A stretch of 64,000 nt of DNA. Source: Neobacillus bataviensis. Its GTDB lineage: Bacteria; Bacillota; Bacilli; Bacillales_B; DSM-18226. The stretch lies in assembly GCF_019969725.1 (NCBI RefSeq), contig NZ_JAHXYW010000004.1, forward strand, positions 248,001-312,000. Direction: 5' to 3'. The notes beneath the pieces were generated by a model that saw only the letters and a program-made list of their open reading frames with translations, was not told the origin of the DNA and did not search any database. The translations under genes were made by a program, and so were the position numbers. Shown piece after piece: positions 26,167-38,619 of the stretch (the stretch's first letter is position 1; every line of letters starts with the position of its first letter).

Positions 26167-27183
26167 ATGGTATTAGATGTTTGGAAAAAAATAAAGCAAA
26201 GGGAATTTGCCCCTATTTATTTATTATATGGAACAGAGGCATTTTTAATCAATGAAACAAAACAACTCCTTTTAAACACTGTTTTAGGGGAAGAGGAGAA
26301 GGAATTTAATTTCGCTGCTTATGATTTAGAGGAAACACCTATCGAATTAGCTTTAGAAGATGCAGAAACCTTCCCTTTTCTTGGTGATAGAAAGGTTATT
26401 TTTTTACATAATCCTGCTTTTTTAACGGCCGAAAAAACAAAAGAAAAAGTGGACCATAATTTAACACGATTTGAGGCATATCTAAAGGAGCCGGCACCAT
26501 ATACGATTATGGTTATTTCTGCTCCGTATGAGAAATTGGATGAACGAAAGAAAATCACAAAAGAAATGAAAAGGAACGCTGAAATTGTAGAAGCGAAGAA
26601 ATTAAATGAGTTTGAACTAAAAAACTGGGTGAAAACAAGGGCGAAATCCAGTGGAATTGAATTCGAGCAAGACGCGATTGATCAATTGCTGGCACTTAGC
26701 GGAACCAATATGTTTATGCTTTCAAGTGAAATAGAAAAACTGGCTTTATATGCTGCAGAGAAAAAAAGAATTGATGTAACGATTGTTGAGCAATTAGTTG
26801 CAAGGTCACTTGAGCAAAACATTTTTACCTTAGTTGAAAAGGTAGTTCAGCGGAAACTGGATGAAGCATTAAGAATTTATTTTGATTTGTTAAAACAAAA
26901 TGAGGAACCGATTAAAATACTGGCTCTTCTGGCTGGCCAATTTAGATTGATTTATCAGGTAAAAGAGCTCTCAAGAAGAGGATACGGTCAACAGCAAATT
27001 GCGGGGTATTTGAAAACTCACCCGTTCCGTGTAAAGCTTGCTCTCGGACAGGCAGCCAGCTTTACTGATGAGGACTTATCCCATTTGATGGGTCTCCTTG
27101 CCGAAGCAGACTATCAGATGAAAACGGGTGGAATGAATAAATCCTTATTAATCGAAATGCTATTGTTTCGCTTAAAGAAATAA
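26167..27183 (+). CDS. holA: DNA polymerase III delta subunit
   Basis: Clamp-loader subunit that opens the beta clamp. The 338-residue product begins MVLDVWKKIKQREFAPIYLLYG and has a degenerate AAA+ domain without a Walker A lysine loop, usual for delta. The C-terminal collar domain spans about 200-338. B. subtilis name yqeN. ATG 26167 gives the family N-terminus; the GTG at 26137 would add ten residues. AAGGGGAG lies about 10 nt upstream, slightly far but usable. Confidence 0.94.
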   Translation: MVLDVWKKIKQREFAPIYLLYGTEAFLINETKQLLLNTVLGEEEKEFNFAAYDLEETPIELALEDAETFPFLGDRKVIFLHNPAFLTAEKTKEKVDHNLTRFEAYLKEPAPYTIMVISAPYEKLDERKKITKEMKRNAEIVEAKKLNEFELKNWVKTRAKSSGIEFEQDAIDQLLALSGTNMFMLSSEIEKLALYAAEKKRIDVTIVEQLVARSLEQNIFTLVEKVVQRKLDEALRIYFDLLKQNEEPIKILALLAGQFRLIYQVKELSRRGYGQQQIAGYLKTHPFRVKLALGQAASFTDEDLSHLMGLLAEADYQMKTGGMNKSLLIEMLLFRLKK

Positions 27184-27220
27184 AAAAAACGATTCCTTTA
27201 AATAAGGAACCGTTTTTTTT
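27183..27220. terminator. Bidirectional terminator between holA and rpsT
   Basis: AAAAAACGATTCCTT / AAGGAACCGTTTTTTTT around a short AT loop, usable by both converging genes. Confidence 0.9.
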
Positions 27221-27221
27221 A

Positions 27222-27482
27222 TTATAGAGAGTTAGCTTTTTTCATTAGACGAGATTTTTTACGAGCAGCAGCGTTCTTATGGATAAGACCTTTTGCAGCA
27301 GCCTTGTCTAATTTACTAGCAGCAGTTACTAATGTTTCTTTTGCAGCAGCTGCATCGTTAGTTGAAATAGCAGCTTCTGCTTTCTTAACAGCAGTACGCA
27401 TTGCAGATTTAGCAGTTGTATTTTGAGCATTACGAGCTTCGCTTGTTTTTACACGCTTAATAGCAGATTTAATGTTAGGCAT
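27222..27482 (-). CDS. rpsT: 30S ribosomal protein S20
   Basis: 86 residues, Lys/Ala-rich, starting [18 protein letters not shown]. It is a helical-bundle protein binding the 5' domain of 16S rRNA. The ATG at 27482 follows GGAGGTGAAAGTA; three upstream codons (M-K-V) are inside that leader. Codon choice is strongly biased (GCA and GCT), as in highly expressed genes. Confidence 0.97.
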   Translation of the reverse strand: MPNIKSAIKRVKTSEARNAQNTTAKSAMRTAVKKAEAAISTNDAAAAKETLVTAASKLDKAAAKGLIHKNAAARKKSRLMKKANSL

Positions 27483-27700
27483 TACTTTCACCTCCTACAA
27501 AGAATCGAGACTATATGAACTCGACTTAACATTCATTATTCATAATTCGCAACAAGAGATATTTTATCAAATGGGACCCTATATTGCAATATAGAAATTA
27601 CCTTGTTACTTAGTTTACCCTGCATGTTTTTATCGAAAAGGGGTAAAAATAGGAAATAGTTTCTATATTTAAGGAAATTTTTTGATTGGAGTGATCTGAA

Positions 27701-28825
27701 ATGGGTGAGTCTGTCGACTTAAGTCAGTATTCTGTTCGAACAGATTTAGCGATTGAAGCAAGGGAAATGGTGCTTGCTGGCAGAGGTGGATCTGTACAGC
27801 AGGAGGAAAATCTTTCACAAATTGAAGGCGTCATCATCAAAGAAAAAGATGTTGATGATATAAAAATCTCATTAGTAGAAGTTACAAAACAAGGTGAAGA
27901 GCAGCTTGGAAAAAAAGCTGGCAGGTATTTAACGTTGGAAGTTCAAGGGATTCGCCAGCAGAACACAGAGGTGCAGCAAAAGGTTGAGGAGATTTTTGCC
28001 AAAGAATTCTCTCATTTTTTAGAAGGTTCAGGAATTAAAAAAACGGATTCCTGTCTTGTAGTTGGGTTGGGGAACTGGAATGTAACGCCAGACGCGCTGG
28101 GACCCATGGTTTGTGAAAATCTCCTGGTTACACGTCACCTTTTTCAACTCCAGCCGGAAAATGTTGAGGAAGGATATCGCTCTGTCAGCGCTCTTTCACC
28201 TGGAGTAATGGGGTTAACAGGAATTGAAACGAGCGATATTATTTTTGGGGTGGTAGAAAAAACAAAGCCTGATTTCGTGATTGCGATTGATGCCTTGGCA
28301 TCTCGTTCAATCGAAAGGGTTAATTCTACCATTCAAATTTCCGATACAGGCATACATCCTGGTTCAGGGGTAGGAAACAAACGAAAGGAATTAAGTAAAG
28401 AAACATTAGGAATTCCTGTAATCGCCATTGGTGTACCCACAGTGGTGGATGCTGTTTCCATTACAAGTGACACGATTGACTTCATTCTAAAACATTTTGG
28501 TAAAGAGATGAAGGAAGGAAATCGTCCATCACGTGCACTTGCTCCGGCAGGAATGAGCTTTGGTGAACGACGCAAATTGACAGAAGAAGATATGCCTGAA
28601 GAAAAGCATCGGAAAACCTTTCTTGGAATGATTGGGACACTTCCTGATGAGGAGAAAAGAAAGTTAATTTATGAAGTTTTGTCCCCGCTTGGCCATAATT
28701 TAATGGTTACACCTAAGGAAGTCGATGTTTTTATTGAAGATATGGCTAATTTAATTGCTAATGGATTGAATTCTTCGCTCCACAGTGCAGTTGATCAGGA
28801 GAATGCTGGATACTATACGAGATAG
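27701..28825 (+). CDS. gpr: Germination protease GPR (zymogen)
   Basis: Degrades small acid-soluble spore proteins at germination. 374 residues of peptidase family A25. An N-terminal propeptide precedes the self-processing site around SVRTD/LAIE (residues 11-19), equivalent to the cleavage that turns the zymogen into the active enzyme in B. subtilis and B. megaterium. The core is almost invariant ([37 protein letters not shown]). It is made in the forespore under SigG in B. subtilis. ATG 27701 follows GGAGTGATCTGAA. Confidence 0.97.
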   Translation: MGESVDLSQYSVRTDLAIEAREMVLAGRGGSVQQEENLSQIEGVIIKEKDVDDIKISLVEVTKQGEEQLGKKAGRYLTLEVQGIRQQNTEVQQKVEEIFAKEFSHFLEGSGIKKTDSCLVVGLGNWNVTPDALGPMVCENLLVTRHLFQLQPENVEEGYRSVSALSPGVMGLTGIETSDIIFGVVEKTKPDFVIAIDALASRSIERVNSTIQISDTGIHPGSGVGNKRKELSKETLGIPVIAIGVPTVVDAVSITSDTIDFILKHFGKEMKEGNRPSRALAPAGMSFGERRKLTEEDMPEEKHRKTFLGMIGTLPDEEKRKLIYEVLSPLGHNLMVTPKEVDVFIEDMANLIANGLNSSLHSAVDQENAGYYTR

Positions 28826-28835
28826 CATAAATTTA

Positions 28836-28854
28836 AGGGGCCATTTTGGCCCCT
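28836..28854 (+). terminator. Hairpin after gpr
   Basis: AGGGGCC-ATTTT-GGCCCCT, without a T-run: weak terminator or transcript-end structure. Confidence 0.5.
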
Positions 28855-28943
28855 CGATGAAATCTCTTATTTTTTAAAATGTGGTTCTACCAACTCTAGC
28901 AATGTCATAGGATTTACTAGAATCCGTTTTGCGAGGTGGAACC

Positions 28944-30140
28944 ATGAAATCTAAATCTTCAGGAACGTTTGTAATGGTGCAAGGGACAAGTCTATTGAAA
29001 GCCGGTGCTGCACTTTTTGTGTTTTTGCTATTGATTTTCTCTATAAGTGGGTTGTTAACCTCGTTAAAACCACAATATCGATTAATGTCGACTTCCGTTA
29101 ACCAAGCGACGATGAAGGTGAACGGTGAACTGCTGTATCAATTGATGGGTTGGGAAAATCATCATTTTTTAAAGGTTGATAACAATTGGACAACTGCCCC
29201 TAAATTAACCAATTTAGTATTTAAGCTGTCAAGCAATATTAATTTGAATGATCCACGAAGCTTGCTTGGCCGGGAATTGCCTGGATTTTTTCAATTTGAT
29301 GGACAAATTGTTGTGGCTGGTGAGGGAACGAATTACACCAATATGCCAATAGAATCCTCGCCGCCAATCGAAATTATGAAAGCGGAACGTGAGGCAGCCT
29401 TGCAAAATGTAGAGGGTTTGGACAAGCCGGATGATGATAATCCCCGTCCAACACCTGGGCAGACAACAGGAGATCGAAAAGTAGTATACCTTTACTTCAC
29501 ACATAACCGGGAATCCTATTTACCATATCTTAAAGGTGTCACCAACCCGGATTTAGCCTATCATTCGCAAATCAACGTGACAAAAATTGGCGATCATCTA
29601 AAAACAAGTTTAGAGGATAGAGGAATTGGAACCTTTTTAGATAAGACAGATGTACAGGCGAACTTAAATAAAAAAGGTTTAAATTATGTAAATTCTTACC
29701 AAGAATCCCGCTCAATTGTACAAACGGCAATGGCGACAGATCGTGATTTACATTATTTTATCGATATTCATCGAGATTCTAAACGGAAACCTCAAACAAC
29801 TGTTACCATTAATGGCAAGTCCTACGCAAAGCTTGCATTTATTATTGGCGGCAAAAATGCGAATCATGAAAAAAATGAAAAGCTAGCAACTGAACTCCAT
29901 AACCTTTTGCAAAAAAAATATAAGGGTTTGAGCAGGGGTGTGATCGTGAAGATGGGTGGAAATGCAGTTTATAATCAAAACCTTTCAGATAATGCGATCT
30001 TAATCGAATTTGGCGGTGTAGATAATACATTCGAAGAATTAAACCGTTCTGCCGATGCGCTGGCCGACGTGTTTAGTGAATATTTCTGGCAAGCCGAAAA
30101 GGTTAATCAGGATGTTGAACAATCAAAGAATAAACAATAG
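28944..30140 (+). CDS. spoIIP: Stage II sporulation protein P (amidase/endopeptidase of engulfment)
   Basis: 398 residues. An N-terminal transmembrane segment (about 20-42) is followed by a linker and a C-terminal amidase domain (about 180-380) with YFTHNRESY, FIDIHRDS and ILIEFGGVDN, the zinc-ligand regions of the SpoIIP family. SpoIIP cuts stem peptides and cross-links, working with SpoIID and SpoIIM to move the mother-cell membrane around the forespore. ATG 28944 follows GCGAGGTGGAACC; an in-frame TTG at 28929 overlaps that site. The pair gpr-spoIIP is conserved. Confidence 0.95.
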   Translation: MKSKSSGTFVMVQGTSLLKAGAALFVFLLLIFSISGLLTSLKPQYRLMSTSVNQATMKVNGELLYQLMGWENHHFLKVDNNWTTAPKLTNLVFKLSSNINLNDPRSLLGRELPGFFQFDGQIVVAGEGTNYTNMPIESSPPIEIMKAEREAALQNVEGLDKPDDDNPRPTPGQTTGDRKVVYLYFTHNRESYLPYLKGVTNPDLAYHSQINVTKIGDHLKTSLEDRGIGTFLDKTDVQANLNKKGLNYVNSYQESRSIVQTAMATDRDLHYFIDIHRDSKRKPQTTVTINGKSYAKLAFIIGGKNANHEKNEKLATELHNLLQKKYKGLSRGVIVKMGGNAVYNQNLSDNAILIEFGGVDNTFEELNRSADALADVFSEYFWQAEKVNQDVEQSKNKQ

Positions 30141-30157
30141 AAGTAGGGAGCATGCTT

Positions 30158-30484
30158 ATGAAGATGTTCATGCTAAAAAGCTTAGGGGTTGCAGTGCTAA
30201 TGTTTATCTCCGTTTTAGCAGGAATGCAATTGGCTAATGATGGAATTCATAAAATGAAAGGCTATGATGATCCGAATTTTCAAAATGCCGTTTCTATCAA
30301 TGAAACGGACAAAGACTTAAATGCAACCTTTCTTGGGAAAGATATTTCCAGTCATGATATAGAAGCAAAAAAGAAGAAGCTAGAAGAAATAAGCGCTTTT
30401 AATTTTTTTTCCTCAATGGGAAAGAAATTATCAGACGGGCTCTCAGGTGCCTCTGGAAAACTAATAAAGCAAATTACCGAATAA
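30158..30484 (+). CDS. yqxA: YqxA family protein (DUF3679)
   Basis: 108 residues with one N-terminal membrane segment (about 4-24), then a polar region with a Lys-rich helix (EAKKKKLEEIS). Directly follows spoIIP (17 nt), as in B. subtilis, so it is probably cotranscribed in sporulation. Function is unknown. ATG 30158 sits 7-8 nt after AGTAGGGAG; the ATG at 30152 is too close to it. Confidence 0.82.
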   Translation: MKMFMLKSLGVAVLMFISVLAGMQLANDGIHKMKGYDDPNFQNAVSINETDKDLNATFLGKDISSHDIEAKKKKLEEISAFNFFSSMGKKLSDGLSGASGKLIKQITE

Positions 30485-30492
30485 AAACTTTG

Positions 30493-30520
30493 AAAGCGGC
30501 CCATTACACAGGCCGCTTTT
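30493..30520 (+). terminator. yqxA terminator
   Basis: Stem AAAGCGGCC / GGCCGCTTT then T. Confidence 0.8.
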
Positions 30521-30529
30521 AGAATTTCA

Positions 30530-30558
30530 TTGAATCTTGATTTCCCTGCTGATATAAT
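30530..30558 (+). promoter_or_regulatory. lepA promoter
   Basis: TTGAAT (30530-30535), 17-nt spacer, TATAAT (30553-30558), 43 nt before the lepA start. Confidence 0.7.
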
Positions 30559-30600
30559 CAAAAATAGTGTACATGTGCGAGTATAGTAGGAGTGAACGAC

Positions 30601-32436
30601 ATGAACAAAGAAGAAAAACTCAAACGACAATCAAAGATTAGAAATTTTTCGATTATTGCCCATATTGACCATGGTAAATCAACATTGGCAGATCGGATTT
30701 TAGAGAAAACCAATGCTCTTTCATCACGTGAAATGAAAGACCAGCTGCTCGATTCAATGGATCTTGAACGAGAACGAGGCATTACGATTAAGTTAAATGC
30801 CGTCCAGCTTAAATATAAAGCAAAAGATGGAGAAGAATATATTTTCCATTTAATTGATACACCTGGGCACGTCGATTTTACGTATGAGGTATCAAGGAGC
30901 CTTGCTGCCTGCGAAGGGGCAATATTGGTCGTAGATGCAGCACAAGGAATAGAAGCACAGACACTAGCGAACGTTTACCTTGCCCTCGATAATAACCTTG
31001 AAATTCTACCAGTTATTAATAAAATAGACCTGCCAAGTGCTGAACCTGAAAGGGTTCGAAATGAAATTGAAGAAGTAATTGGCTTAGATGCCTCCGAAGC
31101 AGTTTTAGCATCTGCTAAAGCAGGAATTGGTATTGAAGATATACTTGAACAAGTAGTAAAGACTGTTCCTGCTCCAACTGGAGACCCTGAAGCTCCATTG
31201 AAGGCTCTCATTTTCGATTCATTATATGATGCATATCGTGGTGTTGTTGCCTATATCCGTGTCGTTGAAGGATCAGTAAAAGTCGGCGATAAGATTAAAA
31301 TGATGGCCACTGGAAAAGAGTTCGAAGTAAATGAAGTTGGAGTATTTACTCCTAAAACAACGTTACTCGATGAATTAACCGTTGGTGATGTTGGCTTTTT
31401 AACAGCATCGATTAAAAATGTCGGAGATACTCGTGTTGGTGATACAATTACGAATGCGAAAAATGGAACGACGGAACCTCTTCCTGGTTACCGGAAACTA
31501 AATCCAATGGTGTATTGCGGACTTTATCCAATCGATACAGCTAGATTTAATGACCTTCGTGAAGCCCTTGAAAAGCTTCAGTTAAATGATTCCGCCCTTC
31601 AATTTGAACCGGAAACATCCCAAGCGCTTGGTTTTGGTTTCCGCTGTGGTTTCTTAGGCCTTCTTCATATGGAAATCATTCAAGAGCGGATTGAGCGTGA
31701 ATTCAAAATAGACTTAATTACCACTGCACCAAGTGTTATTTATCATGTACACATGACAGATGGAACTGAATTAAAGGTAGATAACCCCTCTAATTTACCG
31801 GATCCTCAGAAAATTGATCGTGTAGAAGAGCCTTATGTAAAAGCAACCATGATGGCTCCTAATGAATATGTAGGGGCGATTATGGAGCTTTGCCAATTAA
31901 AACGCGGAATCTTTATTGATATGCAATACCAAGGTGAAAATCGCGTAAGTATTATTTATGAAATTCCATTGGCAGAAATAGTTTATGATTTCTTTGATCA
32001 ATTGAAATCTGGCACAAGGGGATACGCGTCTTTTGACTATGAATTAATTGGTTACAAACCATCTAGTCTGGTTAAAATGGATATATTGTTAAACGCTGAA
32101 AAAGTGGATGCCTTAAGCTTCATTGTGCATAAGGATTTTGCTTATGAACGAGGAAAAGTAATTGTTGAAAAACTAAAGGAATTAATTCCAAGGCAGCAAT
32201 TTGAAGTACCTGTTCAGGCTGCAATTGGTCAAAAAATTGTTGCTCGTTCAACGATTAAAGCAATGCGGAAAAACGTATTGGCTAAATGTTATGGGGGAGA
32301 TATCTCTCGTAAACGGAAGCTGTTGGAAAAGCAAAAAGAAGGTAAGAAGCGGATGAAACAAGTTGGCTCTGTTGAAGTACCGCAGGAAGCCTTCATGGCC
32401 GTCTTAAAAATGGACGATAATAATACAAAAAAATAA
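30601..32436 (+). CDS. lepA: Elongation factor 4 (LepA)
   Basis: Translational GTPase acting on stalled or initiating ribosomes. 611 residues. P-loop AHIDHGKST at 20-28, switch 2 [16 protein letters not shown], then domains II, III, V-like and the LepA-specific C-terminal domain ([25 protein letters not shown]). ATG 30601 follows AGGAGTGAACGAC; the GTG at 30592 lies inside that site. Confidence 0.97.
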   Translation: MNKEEKLKRQSKIRNFSIIAHIDHGKSTLADRILEKTNALSSREMKDQLLDSMDLERERGITIKLNAVQLKYKAKDGEEYIFHLIDTPGHVDFTYEVSRSLAACEGAILVVDAAQGIEAQTLANVYLALDNNLEILPVINKIDLPSAEPERVRNEIEEVIGLDASEAVLASAKAGIGIEDILEQVVKTVPAPTGDPEAPLKALIFDSLYDAYRGVVAYIRVVEGSVKVGDKIKMMATGKEFEVNEVGVFTPKTTLLDELTVGDVGFLTASIKNVGDTRVGDTITNAKNGTTEPLPGYRKLNPMVYCGLYPIDTARFNDLREALEKLQLNDSALQFEPETSQALGFGFRCGFLGLLHMEIIQERIEREFKIDLITTAPSVIYHVHMTDGTELKVDNPSNLPDPQKIDRVEEPYVKATMMAPNEYVGAIMELCQLKRGIFIDMQYQGENRVSIIYEIPLAEIVYDFFDQLKSGTRGYASFDYELIGYKPSSLVKMDILLNAEKVDALSFIVHKDFAYERGKVIVEKLKELIPRQQFEVPVQAAIGQKIVARSTIKAMRKNVLAKCYGGDISRKRKLLEKQKEGKKRMKQVGSVEVPQEAFMAVLKMDDNNTKK

Positions 32437-32441
32437 ACATG

Positions 32442-32489
32442 AAAGAGAGGTAAGGACTAGCCAAATATGGTGAACCCTGCCTCTTTTTA
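32442..32489 (+). terminator. Hairpin between lepA and hemW
   Basis: AAAGAGAGG...CCTCTTTTT enclosing a long inner loop with AAGG/CCCT pairs. Likely a partial terminator. Confidence 0.55.
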
Positions 32490-32505
32490 TTAGGAAGTGA
32501 AAAAC

Positions 32506-33651
32506 TTGATAAAAGCAGCATACCTTCATATCCCTTTCTGTGAGCATATCTGTCATTATTGTGATTTTAATAAAGTGTTTTTGAAAGGACAGCCGGTTGA
32601 TGAATATATACAGGCACTGGATCGCGAAATGGAGTTGACACTTCAAAAATATCCAACAGATGAACTGCAATCCATTTTTGTTGGCGGCGGCACACCAACG
32701 TCCTTAAATGAGCAGCAGTTGCAGCGATTTTGTGAAAGTATTAATGAACGATTACCTAAAAGCACAGATTTGGAGTTTAGTTTTGAAGCGAATCCAGGAG
32801 ATTTATCAAAGGAAAAACTGCAAATATTAAAGGATGCAGGTGTAAACCGAATTAGTCTTGGTGTCCAAACATTTAATGAAGAATTGCTAAAAAAAATTGG
32901 CCGTGTGCACCGGGCGAAAGACGTATACCAATCAGTTGAAAATGCAAAATCCGTAGGTTTCGAGAATATCAGCATTGATCTTATTTTCAGCCTGCCAACT
33001 CAAACAATTGCAGACTTTAAGGAATCTTTAACAGAGGCCTTCACACTCGATATTACTCATTATTCCGCCTATTCGCTAATTATTGAACCCAAAACGGTTT
33101 TTTATAATTTATTGAAAAAAGGTAGTCTGCCGACCCCCGGTGAAGATGCAGAAGCAGCAATGTATGAATTATTAATGGAAGAAATGGAGAAACATGGATT
33201 TTCCCAGTACGAAATTAGTAATTTTTCAAAGCCTGGCTATGAAAGCAGGCACAATCTTACCTATTGGAATAATGAACAGTACTATGGGTTTGGAGCAGGA
33301 GCACATAGTTATCTAAATGGACTAAGGCGTTCAAACGTGGGTCCCTTGAAAAGATATATGGATCTCATAACAAAAGGTGAAATGCCTATTTTAGAGGAAA
33401 ATCAAGTAAGCATTTCGGAACAAATGGAAGAGGAGATGTTCCTTGGGCTGCGTAAAACAGCCGGAATTTCGATCTCTCATTTTACCGGAAAATTTGACCG
33501 AAATCCTTTAAAAATATTTAAACATCAGCTTGAGGAGCTTGTTTCGAAAAATTGGATTGAAGTCTCTGATGACCATATATATTTAACTAAAAAGGGGCGT
33601 CTTTTAGGAAATGAAGTTTTTCAAACCTTTTTAGGAGTATGTGATGTGTAA
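32506..33651 (+). CDS. hemW: Heme chaperone HemW (radical SAM family)
   Basis: 381 residues. Radical SAM cluster motif C12-x3-C16-x2-C19, GGGTPT near 66 and the HemW/HemN fold throughout. Older annotation calls it oxygen-independent coproporphyrinogen oxidase, but the length and the Bacillus family fit HemW, which binds heme and delivers it to acceptor proteins. I choose TTG 32506, 8 nt after TTAGGAAG; a GTG at 32497 overlaps that site. The hrcA promoter begins 3 nt past the stop. Confidence 0.92.
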   Translation: MIKAAYLHIPFCEHICHYCDFNKVFLKGQPVDEYIQALDREMELTLQKYPTDELQSIFVGGGTPTSLNEQQLQRFCESINERLPKSTDLEFSFEANPGDLSKEKLQILKDAGVNRISLGVQTFNEELLKKIGRVHRAKDVYQSVENAKSVGFENISIDLIFSLPTQTIADFKESLTEAFTLDITHYSAYSLIIEPKTVFYNLLKKGSLPTPGEDAEAAMYELLMEEMEKHGFSQYEISNFSKPGYESRHNLTYWNNEQYYGFGAGAHSYLNGLRRSNVGPLKRYMDLITKGEMPILEENQVSISEQMEEEMFLGLRKTAGISISHFTGKFDRNPLKIFKHQLEELVSKNWIEVSDDHIYLTKKGRLLGNEVFQTFLGVCDV

Positions 33652-33654
33652 TGA

Positions 33655-33682
33655 TTGACACCATCCCCCCTTTTTTGATAAT
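33655..33682 (+). promoter_or_regulatory. Promoter of the hrcA-dnaK heat-shock operon
   Basis: TTGACA (33655-33660), 16-nt spacer, GATAAT (33677-33682), directly upstream of CIRCE. Confidence 0.8.
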
Positions 33683-33694
33683 TTATTAATATAA

Positions 33695-33721
33695 TTAGCA
33701 CTCGGTAACAAGGAGTGCTAA
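33695..33721. promoter_or_regulatory. CIRCE operator
   Basis: TTAGCACTC-N9-GAGTGCTAA, a perfect match to the HrcA operator. Its position, at the transcription start and in the 5' leader, fits HrcA repression that GroE activity supports and heat relieves. Confidence 0.98.
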
Positions 33722-33733
33722 CAGAGGTGATGA

Positions 33734-34768
33734 ATGTTGTTAACAGATCGTCAATTGTTAATTCTTCAGGTTATTGTTGATGACTTTATTCGATCTGCAC
33801 AACCTGTCGGCTCAAGAAGTCTGTCGAAAAAGGAGGAAATCTCCTTTAGTTCAGCAACCATACGAAATGAAATGGCCGACCTCGAAGAATTGGGGTTTAT
33901 TGAAAAGACGCATACCTCATCAGGTCGTGTGCCTTCTGAAAAAGGTTATCGTTATTATGTAGATCATTTGCTTTCGCCTCAGGTTTTAAATCAGCAGGAT
34001 ATTTCAATTATTCAATCGATTTTTGCTGAGAAAATTTTTGAGTTTGAAAAAATCATTCAAAGATCTGCTAAAATTTTATCGGATTTAACTAATTATACAT
34101 CAATCGTTCTAGGGCCGGCTGTCAGTATTAATAAGTTAAAAAGGATACAAATCATTCCGTTAAACAAAGATACAGCGGTCGCTATTTTTGTTACGGATAC
34201 AGGGCATGTTGAGAACCGCTCCTTTTCATTACCACCGTCTATAGATATTAGTGATTTGGAGAAAACGGTGAATATATTGAATGATCGTTTAGCAGGAGTT
34301 TCTCTCGAAGATCTGAACGATAAGATTTATAAAGAGGTAGCTGTTCTTTTAAGGCAGCATATCCATAATTATGATTTAATGCTGCACACCATTGGTGAAA
34401 CCTTTAAAATGCCAATTAATGAAAAGTTATTCTTTGGCGGAAAAACCAATATGTTAAGTCAGCCGGAATTCCATGATATTACAAAAATTCGAAGTCTTTT
34501 AACGATGATTGATCAGGAAGAGTGGATTTATAATTTAATAAGGAAAAACTCATCTGGAATCAATGTGAAAATAGGCAAAGAAAATAATGTGAGTGCAATG
34601 GATAATTGCAGCTTAATCACGGCTTCTTATTCTGTTGGAGCAGAAAATTTAGGAACAATCGCGATTCTTGGACCTACCAGAATGGAATATTCCCGAGTCA
34701 TCAGTCTGCTCCAATTATTAAGCCATGATTTAACTGAAGTCTTAACTAAGCTGTATCAAAATAATTAG
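33734..34768 (+). CDS. hrcA: Heat-inducible transcription repressor HrcA
   Basis: 344 residues. N-terminal winged helix ([31 protein letters not shown]) and a C-terminal GAF-like dimerization domain. It represses its own operon and usually groES-groEL through CIRCE, present 13 nt upstream of the start. ATG 33734 follows AGAGGTGATGA; the next codon, TTG, is also possible. Confidence 0.97.
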   Translation: MLLTDRQLLILQVIVDDFIRSAQPVGSRSLSKKEEISFSSATIRNEMADLEELGFIEKTHTSSGRVPSEKGYRYYVDHLLSPQVLNQQDISIIQSIFAEKIFEFEKIIQRSAKILSDLTNYTSIVLGPAVSINKLKRIQIIPLNKDTAVAIFVTDTGHVENRSFSLPPSIDISDLEKTVNILNDRLAGVSLEDLNDKIYKEVAVLLRQHIHNYDLMLHTIGETFKMPINEKLFFGGKTNMLSQPEFHDITKIRSLLTMIDQEEWIYNLIRKNSSGINVKIGKENNVSAMDNCSLITASYSVGAENLGTIAILGPTRMEYSRVISLLQLLSHDLTEVLTKLYQNN

Positions 34769-34784
34769 CACTGGTAATATTGAG

Positions 34785-34819
34785 TAAGGGTGAAATGCCT
34801 GTTTATTTCACCCCCTTTA
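34785..34819 (+). terminator. Hairpin between hrcA and grpE
   Basis: AAGGGTGAAAT / ATTTCACCCCCTT with a 7-nt loop and no T-run. It may attenuate or process the operon transcript. Confidence 0.5.
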
Positions 34820-34876
34820 CTATGGAAATGTATTTTAATCTAGCTTGCGAGTAATTCTTTAAGGGAGGTGAGTAAG

Positions 34877-35473
34877 TTGACAAATGAAAAGAACAATACC
34901 ATAAATGAAGAAGTAGAAACATTAAAAGAAAAAGTTGAACTTACTGAAGAAGAAGTGGCTGAGCCAGTTTTTGCTGAAGAGGAAAATGTTGAACAAGAAG
35001 CGGTGACCCCTCTTGAAGAACAACTTAAAGAAATTCAAATGCTTCAGGAAAAGTTAGATGCAGCAGATAATCGTTATCTTCGTCTTCAAGCAGATTTTGA
35101 TAATTTCCGTCGCCGTACTAAACTCGATCTAGAAGCGAGTGAAAAATATAGAGCACAAAAATTAATTATGGATTTACTTCCTGCTTTAGATAATTTTGAA
35201 AGAGCATTGAAAGTGGAAGCTGACAATGAGCAAACAAAATCTCTTTTGCAAGGAATGGATATGGTATTCCGCAGTTTGGTAGATGCTTTGAAAAAAGAAG
35301 GTCTTGAACCAATTGAAGCCGTTGGCAAGGAATTTGATCCACATCAGCACCAGGCAGTCATGCAGGGGGAAGATGAAAATTATGGTTCAAACATTGTCAT
35401 TGAGGAGTTTCAAAAGGGCTATCTATTAAAAGATAGAGTCATCCGGCCATCTATGGTTAAAGTCAATCAATAA
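34877..35473 (+). CDS. grpE: Nucleotide exchange factor GrpE
   Basis: 198 residues. Acidic disordered N-terminus (to about 50), long dimerization coiled coil (about 55-115), then the DnaK-contacting beta domain ([15 protein letters not shown]...). It drives ADP release from DnaK. TTG 34877 has AGGGAGGTG 6 nt upstream; the GTG at 34868 is part of that site. Confidence 0.95.
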   Translation: MTNEKNNTINEEVETLKEKVELTEEEVAEPVFAEEENVEQEAVTPLEEQLKEIQMLQEKLDAADNRYLRLQADFDNFRRRTKLDLEASEKYRAQKLIMDLLPALDNFERALKVEADNEQTKSLLQGMDMVFRSLVDALKKEGLEPIEAVGKEFDPHQHQAVMQGEDENYGSNIVIEEFQKGYLLKDRVIRPSMVKVNQ

Positions 35474-35494
35474 AAGTTTACATATTTTATCTAG

Positions 35495-37342
<1,848 letters not shown>

Positions 37343-37362
37343 TAGGCTGTGAAAATAAAGAT

Positions 37363-37400
37363 AAAAGCCAAAGTCAGTTCAGCTGCTTTGGCTTTTTTAT
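37363..37400 (+). terminator. Terminator between dnaK and dnaJ
   Basis: AAAAGCCAAAG / CTTTGGCTTTTTT. It would lower dnaJ expression relative to dnaK. Confidence 0.85.
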
Positions 37401-37462
37401 TGCAATAGCACTAATAACGATGTTAGAATAATCTTTATGTGAAAGATTCGGGAGTGGTAATC

Positions 37463-38602
37463 ATGAGTAAACGGGATTACTATGAGGTGCTAGGTGTAGC
37501 TAAGGGCGCTTCAAAGGATGAAATAAAAAAGGCATATCGTAAACTATCAAAAAAGTATCATCCAGATATTAATAAAGAGCCAGATGCAGCTGATAAATTT
37601 AAAGAAATTGCTGAAGCATATGAAGTCTTAAGTGACGATCAGAAAAAGGCTCATTATGACCAATTTGGCCATACCGACCCAAATCAAGGTTTTGGCGGCT
37701 TTGGCGGCGGCAGTGATTTCGGCGGCGGTTTTGGCGGTTTTGAAGACATCTTTAACACCTTTTTTGGCGGTGGAGGCGGCTCAAGAAGACGTGATCCGAA
37801 TGCTCCAAGACAAGGAGCAGACCTGCAGTATACAATGACGATTTCCTTCGAAGAAGCAGCGTTTGGAAAAGAGACCGATATTGAAATTCCTCGTGAAGAA
37901 ACATGTGGTACCTGCAGCGGTTCTGGAGCTAAACCTGGAACTAATGCTGAAACATGTAAACATTGCCAGGGGTCCGGGCAATTAAATGTTGAACAGAATA
38001 CTCCATTTGGCAGAATTGTGAATCGTCGCACATGCCATCACTGTAATGGATCTGGTAAAGAAATTAAACATAAATGTTCAACCTGCGGCGGAACAGGAAA
38101 AGTGAAGAAACGCAAGAAAATCCATGTGAAAATCCCAGCGGGAATTGACGACGGCCAGCAATTAAGAATGTCTGGGCAAGGGGAAGCGGGTATCAATGGA
38201 GGACCAGCCGGAGACCTTTATGTTGTCTTCCATGTCCGTCAGCATGAGTTTTTTGAAAGAGATGGCGATGATATTTACTGCGAGATGCCGATCACATTCG
38301 TGCAAGCTACTCTAGGTGATGAAATTGAAGTCCCAACCCTGCATGGTAAAGTGAAGCTGAAGGTACCAGCTGGAACACAAACGGGAACGAGATTCCGCCT
38401 GAAGGGAAAAGGGGTTCCGAATGTCCGTGGATACGGTGTTGGGGATCAGCATATTCAGGTACGTATCATTACCCCAACCAAGCTCAACGATAAGCAAAAA
38501 CAGGTCTTACGTGAGTTTGCTGAAGCCAGTGGTTCGGCCCCAATAGGTGAACATGAAGAAAGCTTTTTCTCAAAAGTAAAACGTGCCTTTAAAGGCGAGT
38601 AA
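37463..38602 (+). CDS. dnaJ: Chaperone DnaJ (Hsp40)
   Basis: 379 residues. J-domain 1-70 with the HPD motif (YHPDINKEP), Gly/Phe-rich region, four CxxCxGxG zinc repeats ([32 protein letters not shown]), then the C-terminal substrate domains. It stimulates DnaK ATPase. ATG 37463 gives [11 protein letters not shown] behind GGGAGTGGTAATC; the ORF opens eight codons earlier without a ribosome binding site. Confidence 0.97.
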   Translation: MSKRDYYEVLGVAKGASKDEIKKAYRKLSKKYHPDINKEPDAADKFKEIAEAYEVLSDDQKKAHYDQFGHTDPNQGFGGFGGGSDFGGGFGGFEDIFNTFFGGGGGSRRRDPNAPRQGADLQYTMTISFEEAAFGKETDIEIPREETCGTCSGSGAKPGTNAETCKHCQGSGQLNVEQNTPFGRIVNRRTCHHCNGSGKEIKHKCSTCGGTGKVKKRKKIHVKIPAGIDDGQQLRMSGQGEAGINGGPAGDLYVVFHVRQHEFFERDGDDIYCEMPITFVQATLGDEIEVPTLHGKVKLKVPAGTQTGTRFRLKGKGVPNVRGYGVGDQHIQVRIITPTKLNDKQKQVLREFAEASGSAPIGEHEESFFSKVKRAFKGE

Positions 38603-38619
38603 GGATTGGAGTTGGTAGA

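Noticed and set aside
34764..34785. TTAGCACT at the end of hrcA, like the left half of a second CIRCE
   Set aside because: The right half does not match (GAGTAAG, shifted by one base). It coincides with the hrcA stop codon, so chance is likely.
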